Position numbers and translations under genes: made by a program. From Zoroaster sp. YZ-2022 (Eukaryota; Echinodermata; Asteroidea; Forcipulatida; Zoroasteridae), in the NCBI GenBank assembly GCA_029582265.1, contig CM055822.1:6937200-7001199 (forward strand): 64,000 nt of DNA, written 5' to 3'. Positions 21,067 to 32,107 of this stretch are shown here, one piece after another (the stretch's first letter is position 1; each line of letters opens with the position of its first letter). Under the pieces are notes generated by a model that was not told where the DNA came from, did no database searches, and saw nothing but the letters and a program-made list of their open reading frames with translations.

Positions 21067-21714
21067 TCAGACGGGTTGTCTAGCCCCCCCCCCCCCCCCC
21101 GTCATAAAATGTCAGATGTGTCTGCAGAGTATTATTGCTTCTCTGGTTTTGTGTTTTGTCACAGATTTTACCAAAGCGCAGCAGGGAACCATTGACGATT
21201 TGTTGGATGTTCAATCATGATCGTTCAAGCATTCATCAATTGAATAATCACATTGTCAGATGTGGATTGTCCATTTATAGTCTGCACTCAAACGTGGTCC
21301 TCCAATTCAAACCCCAGTCAAAGTGTTCAGTTGTTGCACAACTTCAGTAGTTCCTATCCATAGTGTGCTGATCGAAATGTCAAATGATGTCACCACCGGC
21401 CCTTCTCAGAATAAATAATTATTACAACTTCTAAGAGATTGTTTGCAAACCTTACTGCTGTCGTACTTCCACCATGCATAGCTTCAACATCCTACTCAAC
21501 TTAAGTTTAACGAAAATTGTTTTCTCGATCTCTACCTCTCCCCTTTAAAAGTGACGTATAAGAAAAGGTACAAAACAGCATTCAGTTTTCAAAAGGCAAA
21601 TCAGTGGTTCTGCACCCCTGACCCCCCCCCAACCTCCTGACCCCCGACCTCCTTCCCTTCCCCAGCATACATGTACATTTGTACATGTATGTACACTTCA
21701 AAATGATCACAGTA
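21067..21714. other. Intron 1 DNA with C-runs
   Basis: C-runs at 21083-21100 and 21618-21630; no other structure recognised. Confidence 0.4.
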
Positions 21715-21930
21715 CATGTATAGACTAATCCAGCGACCACTGTTTTCCACTATTACTGTGATGGTACCACACCTACACGCGCGCCTATCACACGCATTCT
21801 CAAATACGCGGTACGCTACCATTTTGTCAAATAGACCGCACAGATTGGTCGAAGAAGCACTGGACAGTAGGAAACGAACGATTGCCGGAGAATGTTGGTA
21901 CCACCACAGTTATGGCGGCGCCCAGTGAAC
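21715..21930. repeat. Dispersed repeat, uninterrupted copy of 2890-3195
   Basis: GATTGGTCGAAGAAGCACTG, TAGGAAACGAACG and GAATGTTGGTACC line up with the 2890-3195 copy and show the pre-insertion state at the point where that copy carries a LINE tail and (ATT)n. It lies 55 bp upstream of an exon. Confidence 0.7.
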
Positions 21931-21985
21931 TGGTCGACGGATTAGCCTATACCATCGTGTCTTGTTCCTCACTTTTATCATACAG

Positions 21986-22079
21986 CAAGCAATGCAGATG
22001 AACGTCACAAGTGGGTTGTCGGTCTAAATTGGCTTGTAGAGGAACACAAAAAAGTCAGCTATCCAACCAAACTAGAATG
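21986..22079 (+). CDS. PLCG: PLCG exon 2: end of PH domain, start of EF region
   Basis: After TTTTATCATACAG, before GTAAGTTCC. Phase 1 in, phase 2 out, matching its neighbours. Encodes SNADERHKWVVGLNWLVEEH and KKVSYPTKLE. The W in HKWVVGLNWL is the conserved C-terminal helix tryptophan of PH domains. Confidence 0.95.
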
Positions 22080-22296
22080 GTAAGTTCCGTTTAAGAATCG
22101 AAGCTTTTGTTATCATCCAAGAGTCATCAGCTTAGGGATGATTTTTGTCTCGTCGGAATATAATATGTCACATGGCGATGGCACATAATGTGCCGTCGCC
22201 ATGGCATACATGTACATACACGTAAGCAGCAGTGCTAGCTGCTCTTTTGATATTTTGAGATTTCAGCAGAAACTTTCTTAATTTGATTTATTTTTT

Positions 22297-22622
22297 TTAA
22301 CTCCCTAGGCCCATTTGCTTACACATAACCTGAATATCCAAAATCCTTCAGTAGTAAAGCAAGCACATGACATGTACCGTATGCAGACATGTGTTTCTAA
22401 TCTGTGATACCATACATGTACATGTACATGGCCAGGGACCCTCCCTGCATGCATGGAGCAATAAACAGTGTCCAATGACCCAAGCACTGACCTTGCAATC
22501 ACTACAACAAACATGGATGTACATGTACCGTGGAAAGGCAAGTATGCCTAATAAACTCAATCCTCCAAAATCCTTTACTTTAGCAAAGAGGATTTTGGAG
22601 GATTTGCGAAGGTTAGGGTTAA
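22297..22622. mobile_element. Family F element (F4)
   Basis: TTAACTCCCTAGGCCC at the left and GAAGGTTAGGGTTAA at the right. Very close to 14902-15266, including GCCAGGGACCCTCCCTGCAT. Lies in intron 2. Confidence 0.85.
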
Positions 22623-22832
22623 ATAAGGCACTAATATTACATCTCAAATCTTATTCATCTGAAAATTTAAAAAAATTATTTAAAAAAATCTGCATACAAA
22701 TACACACACATTTGCCCGGCGGGAAATTACCCTGGTACTCGAAGAGGTCACGTTAAGTGTAAGAAAGTCACATGGTTTATAACTGCAATTTGTTTTTATT
22801 TAATGACCCCCCCACCCACTAGCTCATAATAG

Positions 22833-23065
22833 TTAACCAGTTCGCGTCGGAGGCCGTGTATACACGCAATTTTTTTTTGGACAGCGGATCGGAGAGCGTC
22901 TAAACACGCCACAGGATTCTTGGGAATATTTGTATAGATTCATGGTGGAAGACGCGGTCTCCCCGGTCACACTCTGGTGAGCACCATTGGTCGTGTTTGT
23001 GCGGTAAAAATAAACCCGCCACAGGGTTTGGAAAAACTTTTTTATTCCCGGTGCGAACTGGTTAA
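22833..23065. mobile_element. TTAACCAGTTCGC element, family I (I1)
   Basis: TTAACCAGTTCGCGTCGG at the left and CCGGTGCGAACTGGTTAA at the right, TTAA at both edges. The interior has CGTGTATACACGCAATTTTT. A second copy at 48351-48705 shares the ends and the CGTGTATACACG block. Confidence 0.85.
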
Positions 23066-23776
23066 ACAGCTTTGGGTGTAATTTAACACGCTGTCTGAAC
23101 ATAGCTAATTTAAAACTCACTATTGTAGCATGAAATTTATTGGTCCAAACGACATTGAGAAATGCACAGCGGTATATTTACTGGTCGAAGTGACTTTCCA
23201 CAATTTGGAAATTTAATTGGATAACAGCTGAAACGGCTTTTCATGAAATGGCAAAATCACAGATGGAGGTACTTGCCGGTGGCCATAAACGCTAATAATT
23301 GTAATGTCTTGCAAATGGAAAAACAATGTTTAATATCAGTTCGGCACAAGGGATTTATGAGCCAGCTTGGACATGCTTGGACGGTTTCACCAGCTGCAAC
23401 GCTTCTGGTTTAGCAAAAGAACCAAGTATCCATGAAAATATATACACACTGTGCGTGACAGTACATGTACGTAGGTGTCTACGATGAGCCTCTTGACTTT
23501 CAATAGAAGAATTTGTAGATAGTGGTTCTTTGTGAGTGTAATTTGTTTGCAAATGTCAGCAATATTATCAAGAGACCCTTTCCCGTTGTTAGACATTGTT
23601 AATGTAAACTTGTGTTCAAGGTACACTGCACTATTGGCAATCTTGAAAAAAAAAAGAAAAAAAACCCGTAATCACAGTTTTTCGTAAAACTTACTTAGTG
23701 TAAAGTTGATGATGGCATGAAATATATCCTTTGAAATTTTTGTTATCTTAGTTGCTATCATTTTAGTAAAATTAAT
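23066..23776. other. Intron 2 DNA, nothing recognised
   Basis: No repeat ends, tandem units or coding similarity were seen. Confidence 0.4.
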
Positions 23777-24142
23777 TAAACCTACTTCTGGTACCTTTTT
23801 CATACAAGTTGATGCACCATTTGAAACTATTCGCTTTTGTGGTTTTGAATGGTGAAATAACTGTGTACAGTATTGATTTCCCCCAAATGGTTTTGAATGG
23901 TAGGTCAGCTAATACAAAACCTTGTTTGGATCTTTCCAAATGGTAGTACAGCTAATACAAAACCTTGTTTGGATACTTCTAAGTGGTGAATCAATGGACC
24001 CTCTATGCATTTGAATGGTAGTAAAGCTTGCTACCAACACTGCTCAAATGGTATCACCATGTGTGTACAAAACCAATGGGCATTTTTGAAAGTGGAAATT
24101 TTGAATGGTTTCAAATGGTCTATCAATCAGTAGGAGGGTTAA
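23777..24142. mobile_element. Family D element (D2)
   Basis: The right end CAGTAGGAGGGTTAA is intact; the left end is degenerate (TTAATTAAACCTACTTCTGG). Dense TTTGAATGG words; AATACAAAACCTTGTTTGGA occurs twice inside. Confidence 0.8.
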
Positions 24143-24271
24143 TGGAATAATTTCCAAAATCAATTTCTTTTATCTGGAAACAGAAATTCCACTTTGGAAT
24201 GAATGAATACGAATAATCTGAATGCATTTTCATCATTTTCTCGTAAACGACAACGACAGAAGCTGAAACTT

Positions 24272-24568
24272 ACTACAAGGGTCAAAATCAGTCAAAATTT
24301 TGATATACTTGCCAAGAGATATATCTAGTGCACTTAAAAGTCGAACGCTGTCAAACCTTACGTGTAGTGAGTACATTTACAGGTCAAAATGAGTCGACTG
24401 TTTTTGACTGGTAAAAGCATTGTCTGGTATTGTTCAGGGTGGTCAAAATGACAGTAAAAACCAGTCAAAAATGCCCCTGTGTGCACATTTGGGTCAAAAC
24501 AGGCAGTTGACTGGTTTTGACCTCTGTAGTAATTTCACACTAAAGTGCAGCAATAGTAGGAGGGTTAA
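24272..24568. mobile_element. Family A element (A4), left end lost
   Basis: Starts within ACTACAAGGGTCAAAATCAG and ends AATAGTAGGAGGGTTAA. Confidence 0.75.
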
Positions 24569-24600
24569 TACATTATCTTGATATGCAGTTGTATGGATGC

Positions 24601-24990
24601 TTCAGGTCTGTGATTTCTCAGGATTTTTCCTGATTTCAGGATTTTATTTTACCAATCTCCCTTTGCCTCAAAATGTTCTTGAAAGATGAGCAGTAGCCAC
24701 CAAGGAAAGAAAGAAGTAGCCTGTATTGTGTCCAAACCTTCTCCTGATGACGGCTAGAGCAGACTCATCGAAACGTTGAGAACAAACCAACCGGCTCTTC
24801 TCACGTGTCCAAACCTCTAGTTTCTTGTTTGTGGGGATGTGGAGAGTGTGTAAATCCTTCAAAATTAAAACATCCAGGAGGTTCAGGGGGCTTTGTCCTC
24901 TAGACCAAAGGGAGACCCAGGCCCGCTACTCATTTTCAGGATTTTTTTTTTTACTTTTGTCAAATTACATCCCTGGGTGTCCAGAGTCCT
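24601..24990. repeat. Dispersed repeat P (copy 1)
   Basis: Shares CTCAGGATTTTTCCTGATTT, AAGTAGCCTGTATTGTGTCC, CTCTAGTTTCTTGTTTGTGG and CATCCAGGAGGTTC with 27900-28110 and 40425-40680. This copy also contains CTGATGACGGCTAGAGC and ATCGAAACGTTGAG, a diverged version of the hairpin motif at 6712. Origin unknown. Confidence 0.65.
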
Positions 24991-25571
24991 AGTGTCCCCA
25001 GTCCCAAGTCTGAAGGGCTTGGTGAAGTCTGATTTGTTACATAGCTATAACGCATACACAATTATAGACACACATGGCACTATCCGAGCTTGCTGAAGGG
25101 TCATGTGTTCTTTTTATACATACATGTATGTATGCAATCATGTTGGTTTTATTGGAAGTTTTACCTGGCCATATAAGGGAATAGGGCTTCATGATAAGTC
25201 AATTGCATGCAACAAAATCTTGGTACAGTGGTGCATATACCTTATTATCTACATGTTTGTATTATAGTGCTATCTATAACATTAACTTTCTCCTACTTAA
25301 ATTCCGATCTTGATGGCTCTATGTCAAATTCCTTCCAAGAAATGTGCACCGACTACATACATGTACATTGTACATAACTATGTGTACATTCTGGTTAAGT
25401 TCAAGAATGTGCGCATTGTCGATCTGCGGACATGTTCACTTTATCATGAATTCTTGATGTGAAATTTTCAATTATGATTGGCGATACACTGTGACCCGCT
25501 GCCGCCCCCACCCCATAAACAAAATTTAAATAGATAAATTGTACATAAACAAATAATTCAGTTCAATTACA
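24991..25571. other. Intron 2 DNA with a partial duplication
   Basis: AATGTGCGCATTGTCGATCTG to about 25540 is repeated at 25742-25900 (GTGCGCATTGTCGATCTGCG, TTTATCATGAATTCTTGATG), about 345 bp apart. Confidence 0.6.
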
Positions 25572-25676
25572 GTAATACGACCTTATCACGAGGGGTATTA
25601 TTTTCGGTCACAGAGTTAATCTAAAACTAGCAATCCGATTCCATACCCTGTTGATCGTGATGGTAGTGGCCCTTGA
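25572..25676. mobile_element. Family H half element (H3)
   Basis: CGACCTTATCACGAGGGGTA through ATACCCTGTTGATCGTGATG matches half of the intact family H copy at 58559-58801; only one terminus, in the form GTGGCCCTTGAAGG, remains. It lies between the two copies of the duplication noted above. Confidence 0.65.
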
Positions 25677-25954
25677 AGGCGAATGTATTTCAAATGCATT
25701 CAGATTGTCAATTTCTATTGTTAGACATTTAATTTCAAGTATGTGCGCATTGTCGATCTGCGGACATATTCACTTTATCATGAATTCTTGATGTGAAATG
25801 AAATTATGATTGTCGATGCACTGCAACCCGCTACCCCCACCCCCCTAAACAAAATTTAAATTTTTAAATTGTAAATAAATAAATAATTCAGTTCAATTGT
25901 AAAAAAAAAGAAGGAAATTTGCACTGTCGAATAAAGCGCACAATATTAGTGTGA

Positions 25955-26085
25955 TGCTCCTGAGGACAATCAGAGCATACTGATCGAAACGTCAAGTTGT
26001 AACCTCCAGTTCTTTTCAGAACTAATTACTACTCAATAGAGAATTTCACATGGTGTCACTGCAATTAATCTTACTTAATATAATA
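25955..26085. repeat. CTGAGGA-hairpin-CGAAAC repeat (copy)
   Basis: CTCCTGAGGACAATCAG, AGCATA, CTGATCGAAACGTC and then TTACTACTCAATAGAGAATT as at 6712-6860. Confidence 0.65.
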
Positions 26086-26111
26086 TGCATTTCAATAAAA
26101 ATTAAATATAT

Positions 26112-26430
26112 GGGCATTTCCATGGTTACCTGGGTTACATTTTTGAGGTACTGGACCCACTGTATGCCATAAATTCCTTACTTATATATTTCACTCATCA
26201 GTTTTTCATTTGTATAATACCTTGACATTACTCATCCCAGAATTTCAGAAATTTGTTGAAAAATGCTGGTTGGTTAATTACATTTTTTTGAATATGCATA
26301 AAATGTTGCATTTTCTCTTATATAGCATGCATATAATACATTTCTTAAATTATTATTTTGAACTGAGTAACATCTGGGTAAAATGCAACATCTGTGAAAA
26401 AAATTGATGAGTGAAATATTTATTATGGCA
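26112..26430. mobile_element. Foldback element J1, right arm cut
   Basis: GGGCATTTCCATGGTTACCT, GGTTACATTTTTGAGG and TATTTCACTCATCAG at the left; an inner inverted match TGATGAGTGAAATATT at 26406. The outer right arm is missing, where a family A element begins at 26431. A fuller copy is at 48290-49072. Confidence 0.7.
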
Positions 26431-27429
26431 TTAACCCTCTTACTACTACAAGGGTAAAAAACAGTCAAAATATTGATATACTTGCCAAGGTAAATCTAGT
26501 GCACCTAAAAGTCAAACACTGTCAAACCTTACGTGTAGTAAGTACATTTACAGGTCAAAATGAGTCGACTGTTTTTGACTGGTAAAAGCATTGTCTGGTA
26601 TTGTTCAGGGTGGTCAAAATGACGGTAAAAACCAGTCATAAATGTCCCTGTGTGCACATTTGGGTCAATAGTCAAAACAGGCAGTTGACTGGTTTTGACC
26701 TCTGTAGCAGCTTCCCACTAATTGTAATGCTCAATATTCTAATTCTCTTCAAATTCTTCATAATAGGCTTGCCAGAATATTGCTCTCTGCTGACAGTCGT
26801 ACTTCAGTTAACGATCTAATGACTAAACTTAGCTGGAATAAATTAGAACAAAGATGGAATGACCAACTTCTTATCACAACATTTAAATGTTTACAAGGCA
26901 ACGCACCTTCATATTTATCATCAAATTTCTTATTCAGTGATTCTGCACATTCCAAGGGTACACGGAGTCAAACATTTAAATGTTTACTTCTTCCACCATG
27001 GAAAACTAATCCAGGTAGACGGTCATTCCACTTTAGAGCTGTAAATCGCTGGAATAAGTTGTCAAATGACATTCGGCTCAACTTTAGTACCATGACTACA
27101 CATATTTTTTAAAATGCCGTCAGTACTCATTAATGCTGACATATTATGATTTCATGTACATGTATATTGATATATAGGCCTAATGTACATTTATATGTTT
27201 ACACTTTTAAACTTAATACTATGTTATGACTGTGTATATTATGTACACATACTGTAAATATATCTTGTATATACTTTTGTACATTTTAAATACATGTAGT
27301 GTAGAATACAATAATGTTTTAATCTGGACCTCTTGGGAGACCAGTACTTTGTATTGAAAGAGATATCCAGAATAAAGATAGAATAAACAAACAAACAAAC
27401 AAACAAAGTACAGAGAGTAGGAGGGTTAA
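26431..27429. mobile_element. Family A element (A5) split by a LINE
   Basis: Left end TTAACCCTCTTACTACTAC, right end GAGTAGGAGGGTTAA. The family A interior stops after CTTCCCACTA (26722) and the right end resumes at about 27412; the ~690 bp between are a LINE fragment. Confidence 0.8.
26723..27411 (+). pseudogene. LINE RT C-terminal fragment
   Basis: A frame from about 26735 to the stop near 27112 encodes SLQILHNRLARILLSADSRT, WNKLEQRWNDQL, TFKCLQGNAPSYL and GRRSFHFRAVNRWNKLSNDI, the typical post-RT region of LINEs. The 3' UTR ends in an AATAAACAAACAAAC-type tail at 27381-27408. 5'-truncated; no stop inside the remaining frame. A different clade from the 4746 copy, since the tail differs. 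Confidence 0.85.
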
Positions 27430-27756
27430 GAGTTGGCCAGAAACCTCCTCAAATATTTACATGAGTAACCATGCAATTACCCATATGAATGATTATAGTA
27501 ATTAGATTGTTAATAATTCTGGAACATACATGTATGACGGAGAATAAATGGAAACAGAAACCATACTCAGTTTTTTTACATTTTATTTTCTTTCAATGTT
27601 GTAAATAAAATACATGTAGGTATTTAGGAATGCAGTTAAATCAGTCTTTCACAGCTAGTCAAAAAGTCAAATGTAGTCATTCAGTTCAGCAAAGACATCA
27701 AACATACTTTTCCTTAGGAAAAAGTATGTGCAGTCAAATACCAAATTAGTCATACA

Positions 27757-27873
27757 GGTATCACAGATTAGAAACACATGTGTGCATACATGTCATGTGC
27801 TTGCTTTACTACTGAAGGATTTTGGAGGATTCAGGTTATGTGTAAGCAAATGGACCTAGGGAGTTAGGGTTAA
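27757..27873. mobile_element. Family F right half (F5)
   Basis: GATTAGAAACACATGTGTGC through TAGGGAGTTAGGGTTAA equals the right part of 17906-18423. Confidence 0.75.
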
Positions 27874-27899
27874 TGTTATCAATAAGTAGTAGTCAGGCC

Positions 27900-28110
27900 C
27901 TTAATTTCTCAAGATTTTCCTGATTTCAGGATTTTTTTTACAAATCTCCCTGTGCCTTACAATTTCTGAAAGAAGAGAAGTAGCCACCAAGGAAAGAAAG
28001 AAGTAGCCTGTATTGTGTCCAAACCTCTAGTTTCTTGTTTGTGGGGATGTCGAGAGTCTGTAAATCCTCCAAAATTAAACATCCAGGAGGTTCGGTGGTT
28101 TTGTCCTCTA
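27900..28110. repeat. Dispersed repeat P (copy 2)
   Basis: TCTCAAGATTTTCCTGATTT, GAAGTAGCCTGTATTGTGTC and AACATCCAGGAGGTTC as in the copy at 24601. Confidence 0.65.
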
Positions 28111-28147
28111 GTAGTTGAGTAGTTGAAGGGAAATAATACATGCACCA

Positions 28148-28496
28148 TTAACCCTCCTACTTCTGGTACCTTTTTCATACAAGTTGATCCACCATTTAAA
28201 ACCATTCGCTTTTGTGGTTTGAATGGTGAAATAACTGTACAGTATTGATTCCCCCAAATGGTTTTGAATGGTAGGTCAGCTAATACAAATCCTTGTTTGG
28301 ATCTTTCCAAATGGTAGTACAGCAAATACAAAACCTTGTCAATGGACCCTCTATGCATTTGAATGGATTTGAATAGTAGTAAAGCTTGCTACCAACACTG
28401 TTCAAATGGTATCACCATGTGTGTACAAAACCAATGGGCATTTTGGTAAGTGGAAATTTTGAATGGTTTCAAATGGTCAAACAGTAGGAGGGTTAA
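28148..28496. mobile_element. Family D element (D3), complete
   Basis: TTAACCCTCCTACTTCTGG at the left and ACAGTAGGAGGGTTAA at the right. The interior is dense with TTTGAATGG/CCATTTGAA words. The cleanest family D copy. Confidence 0.9.
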
Positions 28497-28861
28497 TAAA
28501 CTTTCATTATCCTTTATCTCACTACATTTGAATGAAAATACAATGTGCCAATTTAATTCTGTGAAATGTTCAGCTCATTACATTGTGTCGTCAATGAAAA
28601 ATAATGAAAATACAATCAGAAATTTTGATCAGCAAACATGAACTTAACATTCATGTGGAACTTTTAAAAAGTTCACTTTTTTTACTATTCTGGAAAATTA
28701 CAGAAAGAAAGATTTCAAGATACATTTGATGTCATCATCAATTTTAACACTAAGTAGCTGTTGAGTAAAAAAGTGACTTTTTTTGCTTTTTGAGGGCACC
28801 AAAGATACACACTGGGTTTAGTTTGTCTAATTATTATTTATTTATGTGTTATTTTGTTCAG

Positions 28862-28909
28862 GTGGTTGCGACGTGAGTTTTACGCCATGGGAAAATCCAA
28901 AACTGATAC
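28862..28909 (+). CDS. PLCG: PLCG exon 3: first EF-hand helix and loop
   Basis: Acceptor ATTTTGTTCAG, donor GTGAGTATG. 48 bp, phase 2 in and 2 out. Encodes (W)WLRREFYAMGKSKTD(T), aligning with WLRKQFYSVDRNRED in mammalian PLC-gamma1. The first acidic ligand of the EF loop is replaced by G91, so this loop is unlikely to bind calcium in the canonical way. Confidence 0.93.
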
Positions 28910-28984
28910 GTGAGTATGTCATTCTCGTAGATATTCCAAACATTTTGTGAGAAATAGAGAGAGAAAGAAAAGGAACACCTATCA

Positions 28985-29080
28985 AACACAGATATCCATT
29001 TACTCCTGGGTGGAGAGAAGCAATTATGGTATTAAGTGTCTTGCTCAAGGCCACAACCACCATCACTGTTCTTAAAAGTG
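28985..29080 (-). mobile_element. SINE type 2 fragment
   Basis: CATTTACTCCTGGGTGGAGA and AGAAGCAATTATGGTA, then GTGTCTTGCTCAAGG, match the middle of the SINE at 55131-55465. It sits about 75 bp after exon 3. Confidence 0.65.
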
Positions 29081-29179
29081 GCGGCCTCTCAGACAAAATT
29101 ATTTCAAAGGAATATTAATCCCATCATCAGGTTTGACGCAGTAAGTTTTTTTATAATATGAAAATTTTAGAATATTTAC

Positions 29180-29399
29180 ATATACTACTGGAATAAAGTA
29201 ACTGTGCATCATTTGAAGTTATGCTATTTTTTAATGAAAAAAGATAATACAATGATTTGTGGTTATCCTGTTTCGAGATTATCCTGTTAACAGTTAAACA
29301 GTGATTTAACAGAACACCACAAATCATTGTATTATCTTTTTTCATTAAAAAATAGCATAACTTCAAATGATGCACAGTTACTTTATTCCAGTAGTATAT
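29180..29399. repeat. Perfect 84-bp inverted repeat with 52-bp spacer
   Basis: The left arm 29180-29263 (starting ATATACTACTGGAATAAAGT) and right arm 29316-29399 are exact complements over 84 bp. The spacer holds TTATCCTGTT twice and CTGTTAACAG. No other copy was noticed in the window. It can fold into a long RNA hairpin within the PLCG intron 3 transcript. Confidence 0.95.
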
Positions 29400-29461
29400 A
29401 TCCTTTTTGGTATAAAAAAACAACATTACCAGAAAAAGTCCTTATACACTACAAAGCTTCT

Positions 29462-29560
29462 GAAACTAAAAGCTGTGCATTTTCAGTTATTTCGGGAACC
29501 GGATACCCAAAATAGGAAATTTTTTGATACCTGGGTATCCGTTAAAATTGTTTGTAAAAA
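29462..29560. repeat. Family Z fragment
   Basis: AAAGCTGTGCATTTTCAGTT, GGGAACCGGATACCC and ACCTGGGTATCCG match the end of the copy at 50963. Confidence 0.6.
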
Positions 29561-29787
29561 AACACAAAGAAAAACACAATATGAACACAAGTTTCTCTTG
29601 TTTTATTAAAGTCACAAGAATTTTTTTTTTTCACTCTGGTCTGCAGTGAACCATTTGATTGGCCTATCAGATGACCTCTTTAGTCATTTACTTATGTGGC
29701 TATTGTTCACAGTTGCTTTTATATATATAAAAAACAAAAAATTTAAAAAAAATGTGAACCTACTGTAATAATTTCACACCTCTGTTA

Positions 29788-30700
29788 CCCCCTAGGCACT
29801 CTGGCTAGGAACCTTCCTGAATTCTCCAAAATCCATCAGTGCACTTTTGGAAACATGCCCTTCAAAGGGAACCATTTTCGTTGATCTTTCATATTCAGCA
29901 CATATGGCCTGTACTTCTTGCCGGGTAGTAAGGCCAAAAAAAAAAAATTTTTGAGTTGCCCTCCAGTGAAAATATTTGAAGGGGTCGGTCGGTCGGGATT
30001 TTTTTTCCTTTTTTTTTTCTTTTTTTTCTCTCCATGACTGTCATTTTAAGATTGAAATGCATTGGAACTGAAACCACATACCATGTTTTTCATTTGTATA
30101 CCTATCAGCAAGGAATTTTGCTTCAGAATAAAAGTATCCCAAGCATTTTTGTTGTACTTTTCGCTGTGATTGACACAGCAAATTCATCCATATTGCGTGC
30201 AATGCTCAACATGCAACATGTAACATGTGAGTGGCCATTCGATTTGAAAACGTGTAGATCGAGTCGCAATCGTTGACACACGTACAGTGCGGGGAGCCAG
30301 TGCACAACGTGTGAGGGCCATTCGATTGGAAAACGTGTAGATTTGAGTTGCAATCGTTGGCACACAGTGTGTGCGAAGGCAGTGCACCATGTGAGGGCCG
30401 GGGCCATTTGATTCGAAAACATGTAGATTGAGTCTTGGGTACCGGTAAATTTACCAGTAAAAAAGTGGAAAATTTCACAAATCAAACGTATTATGTTTTA
30501 TGCAAAGAAAATTGGTAAGTTTCATTAATAAATAGGGCTATGAATGACGGGGGGAAAAAACAAAAACAAAAAAAACCGACCCGAGATTTCAGCACTTTTG
30601 GGTCGGTCGGTGGAGGGCAACTCAACATCTTTTTTTTGTTGGCCTAATTTTGCCCCATTTGAAGAGGTGAAAGTACCAGTTTCCAACAGTGCTGAATTTG
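29788..30700. mobile_element. CCCTAAC-type element like 3243, split by M2
   Basis: CCCCTAGGCACTCTGGCTAG to CTTCTTGCCGGGTAGTA on the left, and ATTTTGCCCCATTTGAAGAG to CCAACAGTGCTGAAT on the right, are the two halves of the 3243-3515 sequence in inverse orientation. The right end beyond 30700 passes into family Z sequence (30705-30850). Confidence 0.75.
29932..30644. mobile_element. Harbinger-like MITE (M2), TAA target duplication
   Basis: Ends GGCCAAAAAAAAAAAATTTT and TTTTTTTGTTGGCC; the inverted region continues through GAGTTGCCCTCCA and GGTCGGTCGG. TAA flanks both sides (29929-29931 and 30645-30647). The empty site is visible in the related sequence at 3340-3350 (GGCAAAATTACTACCC), confirming the duplication. 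The interior has three ~85-bp tandem units at about 30225-30425 (CATTCGATTTGAAAACGTGT, GTTGACACACG). Confidence 0.9.
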
Positions 30701-30891
30701 TCAAAAGAAAGTACCCAAAATTAGAAATATTTGGATACCCTGTTATCTGTAAACAATTTGGTAAAAACACGGAAATACATCAAATGTATAAAATATATTA
30801 CAAACACAAGTTTTATTAGAATCACAATAAATGTGGATTTAGTGTAATAATTTCCCAGCTCTATTATTAATTGTTATTACTATTGGTTTAT

Positions 30892-31480
30892 TTAACCCTA
30901 ACGATCCCCATCCAGCCAAACTCCAACACCAGGGATTGTTGGACTTTGATGGGTTGAGTACTGTGTACTTCTGATATGGCATGTGTAAAGTGTTGGAATA
31001 TGGCTGGATGAGTACTGTACATGTACATGTATGTGTGCAGTAACAGTGTTGGATTTTGATCGAGTGAGGACGGTGGTTCTACTAGCATGCAACATTGTTA
31101 GACTTTGAGTGGAGAGTGTGTGTATGCAACCTGCTGTCATAAACAACTGATAATGGCAAATATTGTACTTAGGTACATGTATGCTTAGCATTGTGTCTAA
31201 CATCATACAACTAGAACCTACCATTTATTCCATAGGGTGTTTTAGTTTTTGTATAGTTAAGTTTTTTATTAGCATGAAAACAATTGTTGGATTATGATGG
31301 GTTGAGTACTGTGTGACTCCAGTGTTCAAACTTTACTTTGGGCCATGTGTCCCCACTCAATCAAAATCCAACAGCTAATATAAGGGCCTGTTGGAGTTTG
31401 ATGGGTTGAGTACTGTAAACCAGCAACAGTCAACCATGGTGTTGGGATTTGATAGGTTGAGGAAGGTTTCTAGTAAAAAT
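30892..31480. mobile_element. TTAACCCTAAC element, family G (G1)
   Basis: Starts TTAACCCTAACGATCCCC. The interior repeats TGTTGGATTTTGATGGGTTG and GAGTACTGT at least six times on one strand or the other. The right end (GATAGGTTGAGGAAGG) is unclear. Words match the tandem array at 55806-56870. Confidence 0.65.
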
Positions 31481-32107
31481 GCTTAGCAGCCCAGAGGCTG
31501 AAATGCACAGTGCTAACAATATAAAAAATACACCCATAGGCCAAAAATACATATGAAATACAGGCTTTTAAAGACATTAAAAATTAAAAATAAACATTAA
31601 AATAAATAAATACATTTTATTAAACCATGCACAACAGAAATGCATTACACTGACGACCACTCCCCCCCCCCCACCACTAACCCCCCCATCCGGCAGGTCA
31701 AAATGAAACACCATAATATTATGCATTGAGTAAGCGAATGAAATAGGGAACCGAGCTATTTTGGAAACGCCGTGTTTTTGAGGCAATAGCTGAAATTTTA
31801 TGTCTGTTGCGTTGAAATCGGCCACGGCTCTCCAGCCGAGTAGGAGGTATAAGGGCAGCTGTGCGAGGATTAGAGCTGAGACCCTTGGCAAATTTCAAAC
31901 ATTGCTTCTCCCTCCTCATGGCCAAAGAGTCAAGACTACACATCATTAATGCATCTTGATCTGACATAAAGCGATAACTCAGTATATTTTTTTACGTTTT
32001 TGTACTGATTCAATTTCTTGAGTTTGCCTCACAGTGATACTTGAATGCCAAACAGCATTGGCATATTCTAGCACAGGTCTAATGTAACCACAATAAACAA
32101 CAATCAA

